Shown: in pieces, positions 21,244 through 30,990 of the stretch | Numbering within the stretch: position 1 is the stretch's first letter | How the letters are laid out: every line of letters begins with the position of its first letter | Origin: Adiantum capillus-veneris | Lineage: Eukaryota; Streptophyta; Polypodiopsida; Polypodiales; Pteridaceae | Direction of reading: 5' to 3' | NCBI GenBank assembly: GCA_014529385.2 | Contig: CM043962.1 | Coordinates: 92,392,180 to 92,456,179, forward strand | Length of the DNA stretch: 64,000 nt | The notes under the pieces: model-generated | Databases searched by the model: none | What the model saw: only the letters and a program-made list of their open reading frames with translations | What the model was told of the DNA's origin: nothing | Position numbers and translations under genes: made by a program

Positions 21244-22575
21244 TGTCAGAAGGCTGTGACAACCACTAACCTTAGTTGTTGGTTTCTTTTCCTTGATTTT
21301 TAATTAAAAATTTTATTTAATTTTTTGGGATCTCCTTGAAGTCACAAATGGTCGAATGTTGTATGGCTAGTGTGAAACGGCAGACGGTGGAGAGTTTCAC
21401 CCGCAACAATAAAGGCAAAGTCGCCACGAGTTGATCGGGCTAGTCGGCATTGAAATTCAAGGAGTAAAAGTATGTCTAGGCTCAGCTCAAAGTCATTTAG
21501 GCCATACGTAACACTTTATAAGTTGGTGGGTAGTTAATTTCCGGTACTAGGAAATTAACTCAAAAGAGCAAATGGGACACTTGGAAGCACCATATCAAAT
21601 TTGCCAGACTCATCGGCTAAGAGGGGCCGCCCAAATCAATTTGGGGCTGCTGGGGGACTGCCTTCTCTCTCATTGTGATTATACAGTGTGTGTGTGTGTG
21701 TGGTGGGTGTAGGTTTCACAACTTTAATGGAAAGCTTGCCTCAGAAATGTGATGCCCACCTCAAGGGCTATTCATCTATATGTACAATTGTGTGGGTTCA
21801 TGCACGATCGCCGAGGCAAGAGCCTTTTGCACATGTACTGGATTAGCTAGCGGCTAAGCCCCCGTAGGTACAGGTTGTTTGGAGAGATTTCACGGGAGAA
21901 ATCTCGTCCAAATCAAAGGGCAAGTAGCCCTACAAGTGCAGGAGCTTGAGGGCTTGCTACGGATGCGACCGGCACGCGAAGTGGAGTCTAAAACAGTAAA
22001 TTACAGCCTGCTGTGTATTTTTGCACGTTTACGGTTTTGACCCTTTTTGATCCCTAATACCCCCAAGAGCTTCGGGGAAGCTAGGGGATCGTTGTACAGG
22101 TGTTCTAGTGTATTTTCGGGGCAGAAAACAGAGAATTCAGCGTGCTGTAATTTCTTGCCAGGTTTGGGAAAGTGCTCTAATGCGCCAAGAAAGTCACTTA
22201 TGTCATGGGATTTTTTCTGTGAAGCCGCCTACTGTAGTTATGCTATCGAAATTGGACTAGAAAATGTCATTTTCAGCCCAGAAAAATTGGGACAACTCGT
22301 AAGAATTTGCAGATTTTCTTCAAAGCTTAATTGGATAAAGAAATACCGAAAGAGGTACCAACCTTTGGGGCCATTGTGGTGTCACTATCTACTTGGGAGT
22401 ACTCTAGCTGCCAAGCCGTGGTTTGTTTGAAGTGTTGAATTCCAGTCATACGTTTCTTTACGTTTCTTCTTGAAGTTCCTTTGTGTCGTAAAGTTAAACA
22501 GTATAAAGATCGGGTGAAAGCTAAAGTCTACCACTCTTTACTACCACCCTTTAGCATGTCTACGGACTGGTTTCA
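21244..22575 (+). repeat. LTR of family 2 gypsy element
   Basis: It starts TGTCAGAAGGCTGTGACAACC and ends GGACTGGTTTCA, about 1,332 bp. Blocks match family 1 LTRs, for example TGGATTAGCTAGCGGCTAA at about 21839 and AAAGAAATACCGAAAG at about 22337. Other parts, including the first 500 bp, are unlike family 1. A (TG)n run lies at 21687-21702. No primer site follows. The next bases are reverse transcriptase sequence, so this is a 3' LTR or a solo LTR. Confidence 0.75.
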
Positions 22576-23280
22576 ATGTCCTCTGGATTGTACGAGTATT
22601 TGGTGATGTCTTTTGGTCTCACAAATGCTCCTACAACGTGCAATAGGATGATGGACAAGATTTTAGAGAGTATAGGTCATTTGTGGGCAACTTTTTTTTA
22701 TGACAACTTTGTGTTCTTGAGTGAAGAAGATCATAGACACCTCTTGCAGGTTTTGCGGCACTACGACGGCATAGATTGGTGGTAAACAAGAGAAAGAACG
22801 AGTTTTTCCTACTAGAGATACACTTTTTGGGACACATCATCTCAACAAAAGGTGTATAGATGGACCTAGCCAAGATAGAAACCATTCGAGATTGGCGAGA
22901 TTTAAAGAATGTACATGAAATTTAAAGCTTTTTGGGTCTATGCTCTTACTGTAGGCAATTCATTGAGAAATTTGTGGGGATTGCTTCTCCATTGCATCTC
23001 CCAACTCAGAAAGGGGTTTCCATTTGCTTGGGAACTTTGCATTGTTCAGCACTTTCAAGGAAAAATTGAGAAGTGCTCTTGTTTCGATCTTACCAGATTC
23101 GTAGAAACAATTTGTATACTGTGATGCCATATTATTGCTTATGAGAGCCAAATGTTCTAGACGAGACATGGTTGCACAGATTTACGAGAAAGAGTTGGCA
23201 GCAATGATCCATGCTCTAACTCGGTGGAGACACTTCTTGCTTGGAGTAGACTTCATAGTGTTTACTGTCACGAGACTGTG
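22576..23280 (+). pseudogene. Second family 2-like pol fragment (reverse transcriptase to RNase H)
   Basis: Frames joined across shifts read GLYEYLVMSFGLTNAPTTCN, then FFYDNFVFLSEEDHRHLLQV, then an RNase H piece YEKELAAMIHALTRWRHFLL with GVDFIVFT. The first part repeats the region seen at 17960-18130, so this is a second copy of related pol. Many stops occur. It ends at 23280, where element D is inserted within the RNase H coding region. More of the same pol (GKKNVVVDTLSRKP) appears after D at 26760. Confidence 0.75.
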
Positions 23281-23771
23281 TGTTACAGACTTGGGTACCC
23301 TAAACCGAGCAAGACACACGAGAGAATCACTAAAAATACTTCACAATTTCATCACACTTTTAAAATAGAGTTGACACGGCCCGGTGTAGTTTCGTGCCTA
23401 GAGGTATTGGCCCCAAAATCTGGCGCTTCTTTTGGTATTTCGTTTTATATTAATGCTTGAGCAAAGTTACAACTCCCGCTAACTGAGGGAAAGAGGGGCC
23501 TTGGGTTCTTATTTAAAGGCCCTTGGCCTCAAAATCAAAAGCAAGTACATGAAAAGCTGCAAACTCTAAAGCACTGGGCCAAAAAGCAACCAGCGTGGAT
23601 TGTAGAAATCTGTACAACCTGCCACATGACATGTCAGCGAAAAACAGGGAGGTTTCGTATTGTTGCCACGTCAGCGTGTCAGTGCAATCTGCGGAAATTT
23701 GTATTGTTGTCCGCCATGTCATCAGCTTTTGCAGCTTTTGTCCCGAGCTGCCACTTCATCAATTTGTGACA
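23281..23771 (-). repeat. 3' LTR of element D
   Basis: This 491-bp copy on the minus strand starts TGTCACAAATTGATG and ends GTCTGTAACA. It matches 26031-26548 throughout, with scattered substitutions and a few indels. Confidence 0.88.
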
Positions 23772-24469
23772 TACCCCCCTCATGAAAGAGTTGTAATTGT
23801 CCTCGATTACACCTACAAAATCAGGCACTAAGCCATAAACGAGGTCAGTAGACATTGACTCGTACTGACGCACTAGACGACACAAATTTAGTACTTGCAC
23901 AAAGACGACAGTCACTGCACATTCACATCACATTCAAATCATATCACATAGAACCCATCCAGATCTAGGACCATGATTCATGGCAACGTATTTACCAATC
24001 GCATTTAGATCCACACCGGACCTCACCAGTTCATCAATCACACACTGAGTTCATATTGAACAGAGTGTTTCAATCATTCAGTCTAGTCATCTTATCGCTA
24101 TGTAGCCATCTCATCCCTTGGGAACTCTTGATACGCTGACCGTCATATCAGTCATCATTATCGTTCAAAATTCATGATTCTATCTCGAATCGTGATCGGG
24201 TTTATTCTGGAGCCGTCATTGCTCCAATTGCATTGATATGCAAATTTGTCATCATCTCATTCTCGATTGCACCTGTTACCTGTACACAAATAGCAGGAGC
24301 TTCCAAAACCCATTAATTTCATTACATAAATTAGAGTCATCTTCGGGAATTCCTATTTCAAAAATTTTCATTCATAAAGTCATAAACCAAAAATAATGTC
24401 TACACATCAGTATCTGTGCTGAAGCGAGTATCTCCTCGCCCAATTCTGTTTCAGTCGGTTAGTCGTTCT

Positions 24470-25966
24470 CATTCTTGTGCCTTTTTGGAGCACCGCACAA
24501 ATACATGTCCTTGTTCCCCATAGTCAAAACACTTTCTCGTCTTCTTTCTGTTCCTTTGTTAGTCGGGGACGTGTATCTTTCTTTCTTCTGCTTCTTTCAT
24601 TATTTGTCGAATCTTGTTCGGTCCTTAGTATCAAAGATTGATATGTTGGATAAGTCGTTACCTGAATGCATAGAAAACCCTTGCTTAGCATGTCTCATCA
24701 GTTGTTGCATAGACTTAGATTTCTGTAATAAATAGTAGTTTTGTATCTCTTTGGGAAGTCCACAATAAAATCGCTCAATTTGCTGCTTAAAACTGATCTT
24801 TTAAAAAGATGAGGCAAGGAGAAAAACATCCCAAAATCTCTCACAATAAGTATCCAAAGTATGCGCCTTGGCCATCCGAAGATGATTCCAAGCGGTAATC
24901 ACGTCACATTCGTACTCTTAAGTGAGCTATGTGGAAATAAAAGGTCTCTTGAATTTTAACCACTTTGTTGGTGCTTCTTTTCATAACAGAAGAGTGGACC
25001 ACCATGTTCGTGCATTTTCTTTCAAATAAGATGTTGCCCTTCTAATCTTGGAGTGCTCTGAGTAGGGCCCTCCAGAAAAAGCTATGTCAAACTGTTGAAT
25101 AAAAATGAGGGCCTCCTGCGTATCTCGAAAACTTGAAAAGGTATCAAATTTTATTGTCTGTTCACCGTCCTTGAATTCTTTGGTCTTCTTGCTCTTATCT
25201 TCGAGATAGTCGTATTGATTGGCTCTATGAAAGTGCTTCCTCTTTGAATAAAACATATGGTCATCAGAGTCCGAGATCTCAGAAGAGGATGAGTCCTCCT
25301 CAGAACTATCAGAAAATTTCCGGGGTCTTTGGTGGGATCTGCCTTTCTCAACCTTCTTCTTGTTCTTTCCATGTCTTTGGTTCTTCTGTCGTTTCTTACC
25401 CTCTCCGTCCTCATCACTAGAATCAGAAAAGGAAGAGCTGTGGGAACTGTTAGAAGAGGACGAGGATGAACTGGACACACCCTCGAAGCGTACATGCTTT
25501 TTGGTTTTTCGTGCATTTGCAAAAGAAGATTGTCGACCCAAATAACCGAGGTAATCTGTTCCCTTGCTGGGTCTCTTTGGAGGCTTCGTGGTCTTCAATA
25601 TTTGGTTGACTTGTCATTCAATCACATCATCAAGTTCATCTTCAATGTACATTCGCGGGGTAGGTGGTTTCTTCAGTGCAGACTGTAATGGCGAATCGAT
25701 GGCTCTACGTCATGGGGAATGCACCTCATGAATCCGGTGGTGGATCAAAAATTTCGCGTACTAGGGATCCTTTGAATACTAGAGCATCTGCTTAGCACAA
25801 GCATCAACCTACTGTTGACGTTGCATCTCCATTTGTTCATACTTTGTAGGCCGTGGAGGCCTGTACTCTTGTTCAGATTGTCCATTTGAATTTTTCGTAC
25901 GTTCACACAATCCGGAATTGTCGGGGGGTTCCTTTGATTATAGAGGGATTCGTCATTTGAATCCAT
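24470..25966 (-). pseudogene. Gag of element D
   Basis: The longest clean part (25598-24981) has a basic start (KTTKPPKRPSKGTDYLG), a Ser-rich acidic stretch, and the gag core (IKFDTFSSFRDTQEALIFIQ ... KENARTWWSTLLL). Further downstream, frames with several stops end in a zinc knuckle CFDYGEQGHVFVRC at about 24486-24535. The candidate start at 25966 (MDSNDESLYNQRN) is joined to the core only across a frameshift near 25750. No protease or reverse transcriptase follows before the polypurine tract. The protein would be a nucleic-acid-binding particle protein; this copy is broken. Confidence 0.8.
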
Positions 25967-26017
25967 GTGTGTCGCGGTAAAAGGATCGGATTTTTCAGTA
26001 GAAGAGAAATCGGTTGA

Positions 26018-26029
26018 GCTCTGATACCA
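26018..26029 (-). promoter_or_regulatory. tRNA-iMet primer binding site of element D
   Basis: On the minus strand TGGTATCAGAGC lies one base inside the LTR end. This fixes the element's direction. Confidence 0.9.
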
Positions 26030-26030
26030 C

Positions 26031-26548
26031 TGTTACAGACTTAAACACCCCAAGTCGGAAATCGGGCACAATACACGAGAGAATCATTTAAAATACTTCA
26101 CAATTTCATCACTCTTTTAAAACAGAGTCGACACGGCCTGACGTAGTTCTGTGTACAGAGGTATTGGCCCCAAAATCTGGCGCCCCTTTCGGTATTTCTT
26201 TTTATATTAATGCTTGAACAAAGTTACAACTCTCACGGGCCCTCTCTGCTCAGAAGCTCGCCAGCTCACTAAGGGGAAAAGGGGCCTTGGGTTCTTATTT
26301 AATGCCCCTTGGCCTTAAACTCAAAAGCAAGTACATGAAAAGCTGCAAACTCAAAAGCACTAGGCCAAAAAGCAACCAGCGTGGATCGCGGAAATCTGTA
26401 CAGCTTGCTACGCCAGCTTGTCAGCACAATCTGTGGAATCCATGCAGCCTGCTACGCCAGCTTGTCAGCACAATCTGTGGAAATCCATACTGCTATCCGC
26501 CACGTCATCAGCTTCTGTCCCTAGCTGCCACGTCATCAGTTTGTGACA
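26031..26548 (-). repeat. 5' LTR of element D
   Basis: This 518-bp partner of 23281-23771 contains, on the plus strand, GGCGCCCCTTTCGGTATTTC at about 26176. That block is also found in family 1 LTRs. Confidence 0.88.
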
Positions 26549-26755
26549 ATGTGACAAACACTAACTTTATTTGTTGGTTTCTTTCCCTTGATTTTTATTT
26601 TATTTTATTTTTGGGACCCTCTTTTCGAAATCACAAATGCCCAGACATTGCATGGCAGGTGAGAAACAACCAATGGGCGAGAGCTTCACCCACAGGAGTC
26701 AAGGTCAGGTAGCCACAAGATGGTTGGACCGATTGGGACTGAAATGTGACTCGTA
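26549..26755 (+). repeat. Truncated family 2 LTR start
   Basis: About 200 bp resemble the first part of the LTR at 21244: GTGACAAACACTAAC, TTGTTGGTTTCTTT, GGGACCCTC and a TTCACCC...GTCAAGGT section. It lies between element D and the resumed pol sequence at 26756 and has no right LTR end. Confidence 0.6.
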
Positions 26756-26890
26756 AAGAGTCAGGAAAGAAGAATGTGGTGGTTGATACGTTGTCTCGAA
26801 AGCCGGTTCATGAGAGTTGGCATGGTGGTTAGTGTGCCATACTGGCTCAAGAAATACTTCTCTCAATGGTGGACAACCCTCCTTGAGGTA
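26756..26890 (+). pseudogene. Short pol fragment after element D
   Basis: SGKKNVVVDTLSRKP matches the RNase H/integrase junction of copy B (GKKNVVADALSRKP). The next codons are unrecognised and soon hit stops. It continues the pol interrupted at 23280, with about 100 bp of expected sequence missing. Confidence 0.65.
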
Positions 26891-27780
26891 CACTGAGTTA
26901 CAAAATTCCTTGAGGTCTTTTCGCCTCTTAATTATATATGTAGCGGTACAATTCCAAGTTTATATGTGGAATCAGCCGTGGGCTTTTTTCAAGCGCAACA
27001 TGCTAGTCGCCATTTTTTTGACACTACAGTTTTACATACGCTCACCACACCCACGTGAGTGCCCAGCATGCAGGAGCTCTAAGAACATCAGAGACCCACA
27101 CTTAGGCTGCATTCAGACTACTCAAGAGCATCAAGCACCTTTTTCACTCAGTATTCAAGAAGAGGATGCCGAAGTGCAGTGCATGGTTCACACACCATAG
27201 CAAAACGAGCGGTAGACTTGTTCAAAAAAGCATAGGGTGTCAGGTTCTCTCACTACCTCATTGGTTGAGAAGGGCGTCTTCCAGCCATGGGCGTGTACAC
27301 TCCTGCACTCACTTGGGCACCAGTAAGCATGCCAGCCCGGACCATGGGCAGCAAGGACGTGCGCAGTCTGAAAGGCGTCTCCTTTGGTAGGTTCAGCTCT
27401 CCGAAAAGCTTACGCGCAGGGGCAGTCTGAACGCTGCCTTAAGTCACACTCACTCAAATTTTGAGCCACAACTGACATGTAGTTCTTACTATTAATTTCT
27501 CGAGAACGAAGCACGTTTGTTTCCTTCTCTATCAGCTTTTGTTTTAATCTTGCTACTATGTACATAGAACGACGGTAATGTTTTAACATATTATGTTTTA
27601 TCCACTTAATTATGTTTATTCTCTATCCATATATATTATTTTGTTTTCTTTTTCAGATTAATCAATTTACATTGCAAAAGTTCCTTCTTTCAATATTTCT
27701 CTTTGAGATGCGAAGTTAAAAGAGTGACTACCTCTTGAAAACATTCAATGGCATATTTTCTTTCACTAATTTGACCAAGA
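26891..27780 (+). other. No gene recognised
   Basis: Open frames here (for example 26817-27200 and 27166-27390) have no recognisable domain. The second half, from about 27480, is AT-rich. Confidence 0.4.
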
Positions 27781-28895
27781 AGACATCACCACATGCTTTT
27801 GATAACCTCTTCACGAGGTATTCAACACCCTTCAATACCTCTTCACGAGGTATTCAACACCCTTCAATTTTCGGACACGTTGTTGAGAGAGAGAGAGAGC
27901 TTAAAGAGATTTTGTTTTTTTTAAAGAGAATTTTTGCTTGTCTTGTGGGTGATCTGGTGATATCTATTGTGCACTTCTCTTGGAAGAAGTGCTTTTGATG
28001 TTGTTGTTTGTAAGGCAAGGATCAAGTTGAGAGTTTGGGACTATTTCAAGTTGCCCCATCGAAGAAGAATGTTTAGATGGCAGCCATCTATGCGTGGTCA
28101 AAACAATCAAGAAGCGTCGAGCAAGTTTCTAGAGAGTAGTAAAAGTGAAGGATTGTTGAGGCCATCTTTTTGCACGAGAAGCAAGGGTCAATTTCAATCA
28201 TTTCAACCATGGATCTCCTCTTAAGCACCTTGTGTCAACTAGAGACCTGGCCATGTAAAGATCAGTGAGACAAGACGTGTAGTTCTTGCTGCTAAGCAAT
28301 GCTTGTGGATACCTTTCTAGCAACATAGGCACATATGAGCAGGGTTGATTTTATGATTTTTTTGGGATCTTAGTGTAATTTTCATAGGGTAGCTCACATT
28401 TTCATCCATTTAAAATGGGCATTATACCCCGGAACGGGTAAAATGCTTGTCAAAAAGCAACACTGGATATAAAGGGGTGAAGACGTGGGAAAAAAAGGGC
28501 CTAGTTACATGCACAATGAAGGAGGAATTACATTTTTCAATTGTTTATTTTCCTCTCCCATCTTGATATTTGCTTTTGTCTGGACCTTGCTTTTATGTAC
28601 ACAAGACCTTTTTATCACTGTATTCTATTTCCTCTGTATTTATCTTATTATGTGTGTTATTTTTGCTTTCAAAGGAGACATCACCACATGCTTTTGATAG
28701 CTCTTTTGAATTTACAACATTTACATTCGACACTTGTTGATATTTATGCATAACATTAAATAAAATGGTACTACAATAAACTAGTATTGTGCAGTTTTGT
28801 CTGAAGTAGTGCTTCTAATGTTATTGATTATTAATGTATGCATCTTATAAATTAGAATAATTGTTTGTTAGTAAAGCAAGGATCAAGTGGAGGCC
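27781..28895 (+). repeat. Pair of diverged direct repeats around unassigned DNA
   Basis: ACATCACCACATGCTTTTGA occurs at about 27784 and 28678. AAGGATCAAGTTGAGAG at about 28017 matches AAGCAAGGATCAAGTGGAGG at about 28876. The two ends therefore look like diverged copies of one sequence of roughly 200-260 bp. A perfect 32-bp tandem pair (unit starts ACCTCTTCACGAGGT) lies at 27805-27868. At about 28195-28275 a segment resembles 33630-33705 near the end of the Penelope-like element. Confidence 0.45.
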
Positions 28896-28909
28896 TAAGA
28901 ACTAATGTT

Positions 28910-29088
28910 GTGGTCACCCAATGCATAGTTATCAATAATATTTTACTATTGCAACTTTGCCAAAAATTGGCATAGTTATGAAAGCCTTTGCATAGTTGCA
29001 CGTAAGACAAATATGAAGTGCGCTTGTGACCATGCATGAGGCATGGTGATTTCAAAAAGTAATTGATAACTATGCATTGTGTGACCAC
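28910..29088. mobile_element. Small inverted-repeat element (MITE-like)
   Basis: The left end starts GTGGTCACCCAATGCATAGT and the right end, on the other strand, starts GTGGTCACACAATGCATAGT. The 27-bp arms (28910-28936 and 29062-29088) differ at one position. The 179-bp total and lack of coding capacity fit a MITE. No clear target duplication is seen in the flanks (AATGTT and TATCTA). Confidence 0.75.
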
Positions 29089-29172
29089 TATCTAAGCAGC
29101 ATGAATAGAACAAGCCTTTTCGCACAAAGATTGAGAGTTGTAAAGACATTAGAACATTTCACATCATTTATG

Positions 29173-30763
29173 TAAAGATCCTTAAAAATTTCTCAACATG
29201 CTTTGAATACCCAAAGATAAAAGAACTCTCAACTATGATAATCTATGCAAGTTTTTTTAGCAAATGTATAAGAAGATTGACACTATGCTAAAGTAGCCTT
29301 CTCATTTTTATCTTTGCAAAAGCTACTATAAATTTTTTTCTTGCAAAGAGATGTCAAAAGTGATAGGGAGCTAGAGTACGGAAGTTGATAATGCACACCA
29401 AGAAAGATGTTACAAATAATCGAAAGAGAGTTGCAATCTTGGGAAGAGCAAAATTGGGATAGGAAACCTTGTTCAAGGAAGGAGATTTTGGGGTTATGGA
29501 AAAAGAGGTTGTAGATGTAGAAGGAGATTGCAATTATGTAGAAAGAGGTTGTTGATCTAGAAGGAGATGTTGGAGCTATGGAGAAAGAGGTTGTGGATTC
29601 GGAAGGAGAGGTTGTAAATCAGGAAGGAGAGATTGTAGCTATGGACAAAGTGGTTGCAAATCTAGAAGAGGAAAAAGGGTAACAAAGCCATGCTTAGCTC
29701 AAGAAAAAGGATTTGTTTTCATAGTTGTTGTTTTTTTATTCTTATCAGATGTATAGCTAGTGTTTTTGACAACGGTGTGTATAGATGAAACGACATTTAA
29801 CAGAAGCATCTATCACATTTTAGGAGAAAAGGTAAGAAGGAAAGAAAGTAACAGTTTACTTTTCTCCTACGTCGTGTGTGGATGTGTTAGCAAAAAAGAA
29901 GGAATCCTCTTGATGCGCTAGAGAGAGAGAGAGAGATAACACTTTGGTGCCCTCATATGCTGCATTTTGTTCTATCAACTATTGAAACATGCCTGGCATC
30001 AAAGCACTTCAAGAGGCTAATTCTTGAACCTAATACCATGCTCCTATAATAATTGAGAGGATCTCGAGACATGGCATTATATAAAGGAACATGGAAGGCA
30101 TATTTTGTGGTGTGGGTTCAAATGCAAGAGACAGATGCATCTAGGGAGAATTGTCAACATACAAGTCAATGTCAGTGCATATAGAGGAAGCACAATTGCA
30201 ACACTTTAGTGGAGCTCATGTTTTTGAGAACGAGTTGCTCCTCCATAATTACTTTAGTGTCCCTCTTGCTCGGCAAACAATCTCCTTCTCCAACCATTAT
30301 TTATTCTCCAATCTTGTCATCTTCGTCTTGCACACCACACTCATTATTATTGTCTCATCCTCTTCTACTCCAATCTTATCTTGATTGCCTTTACCAACAA
30401 GGATGGGTCTAAAAAGCTATTGCTTTTGCTTTGAGTACATATATGACCTAATGTGACGTTTGTGTGTCATTCAATAGGCTATGGGCTTGCAAGCCGAGGA
30501 ATTTGACACTTTATGTACGTCTTTCAACTCAATATAGACCAATACATCTCATATATATGATGTGGTAGATTTTGAAAGCCTTGGAAAGCGAGATTAAATG
30601 CGTGTGGTGCAAGCGAGTTGAAAATGAGAATGTAAGTGCCAAAGCATCATTTGTTAAAATCTCCAAGTTGTTTATGGGTGGATCCAAATGGATTCATCTT
30701 GAAAAGGTTATATTTTGAATGGATCATATGTTGTTCTACATTGCATGCCATGGAATGATAAGA
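29173..30763 (+). repeat. Long direct repeat, copy 1, upstream of the Penelope-like element
   Basis: This closely matches 33823-35726 with substitutions and indels. Shared landmarks are ATTTCTCAACATGCTTTGAA, the GATTTTGGGG(T/C)TATGGA repeat section, GAGCTCATGTTTTTGAGAAC and TTTTGAATGGATCA. It lacks about 230 bp around a long CT run that copy 2 has. Frames here are more broken than in copy 2. Confidence 0.85.
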
Positions 30764-30990
30764 CCTATGGATTTCAAAAGCCACTCTCAAATCCCCACCT
30801 CACAAAGGAAGAACAAGGAGAAAGTCACGGTTCTCACTCACGAATCCATAAAGCTACAAACTCTTGCTCTTTGGAAAATGTCAAGTTTCAACCTTGGAGC
30901 ACGATATCTCTAACTTAAAGATTCACAATTTGGCGCCTTTCTCTCTCTCTCTCTCTCTCTTCCCCCCCCCCCCCCCCCGAAAGACGATGC
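30764..30990 (+). other. Leader before the Penelope-like coding region
   Basis: No gene is recognised. It includes (CT)n at 30941-30960 followed by a C17 run at 30962-30978. Confidence 0.5.

Larger units (their letters stand above)
23281..26548 (-). mobile_element. Gag-only gypsy-type element D (non-autonomous)
   Basis: On the minus strand this is a 3.27-kb element. 5' LTR 26548-26031, initiator-Met primer site 26029-26018, decayed gag about 25966-24470, no pol, polypurine tract TCATGAGGGGGGTA at 23785-23772, 3' LTR 23771-23281. Flanking bases CTGTG (left) and ATGTG (right) match at 4 of 5 positions, a plausible decayed target duplication. It sits inside the RNase H region of the family 2-like pol fragment. 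It fits the class described as terminal-repeat retrotransposons with a gag domain, which depend on other elements for reverse transcriptase. Confidence 0.85.
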
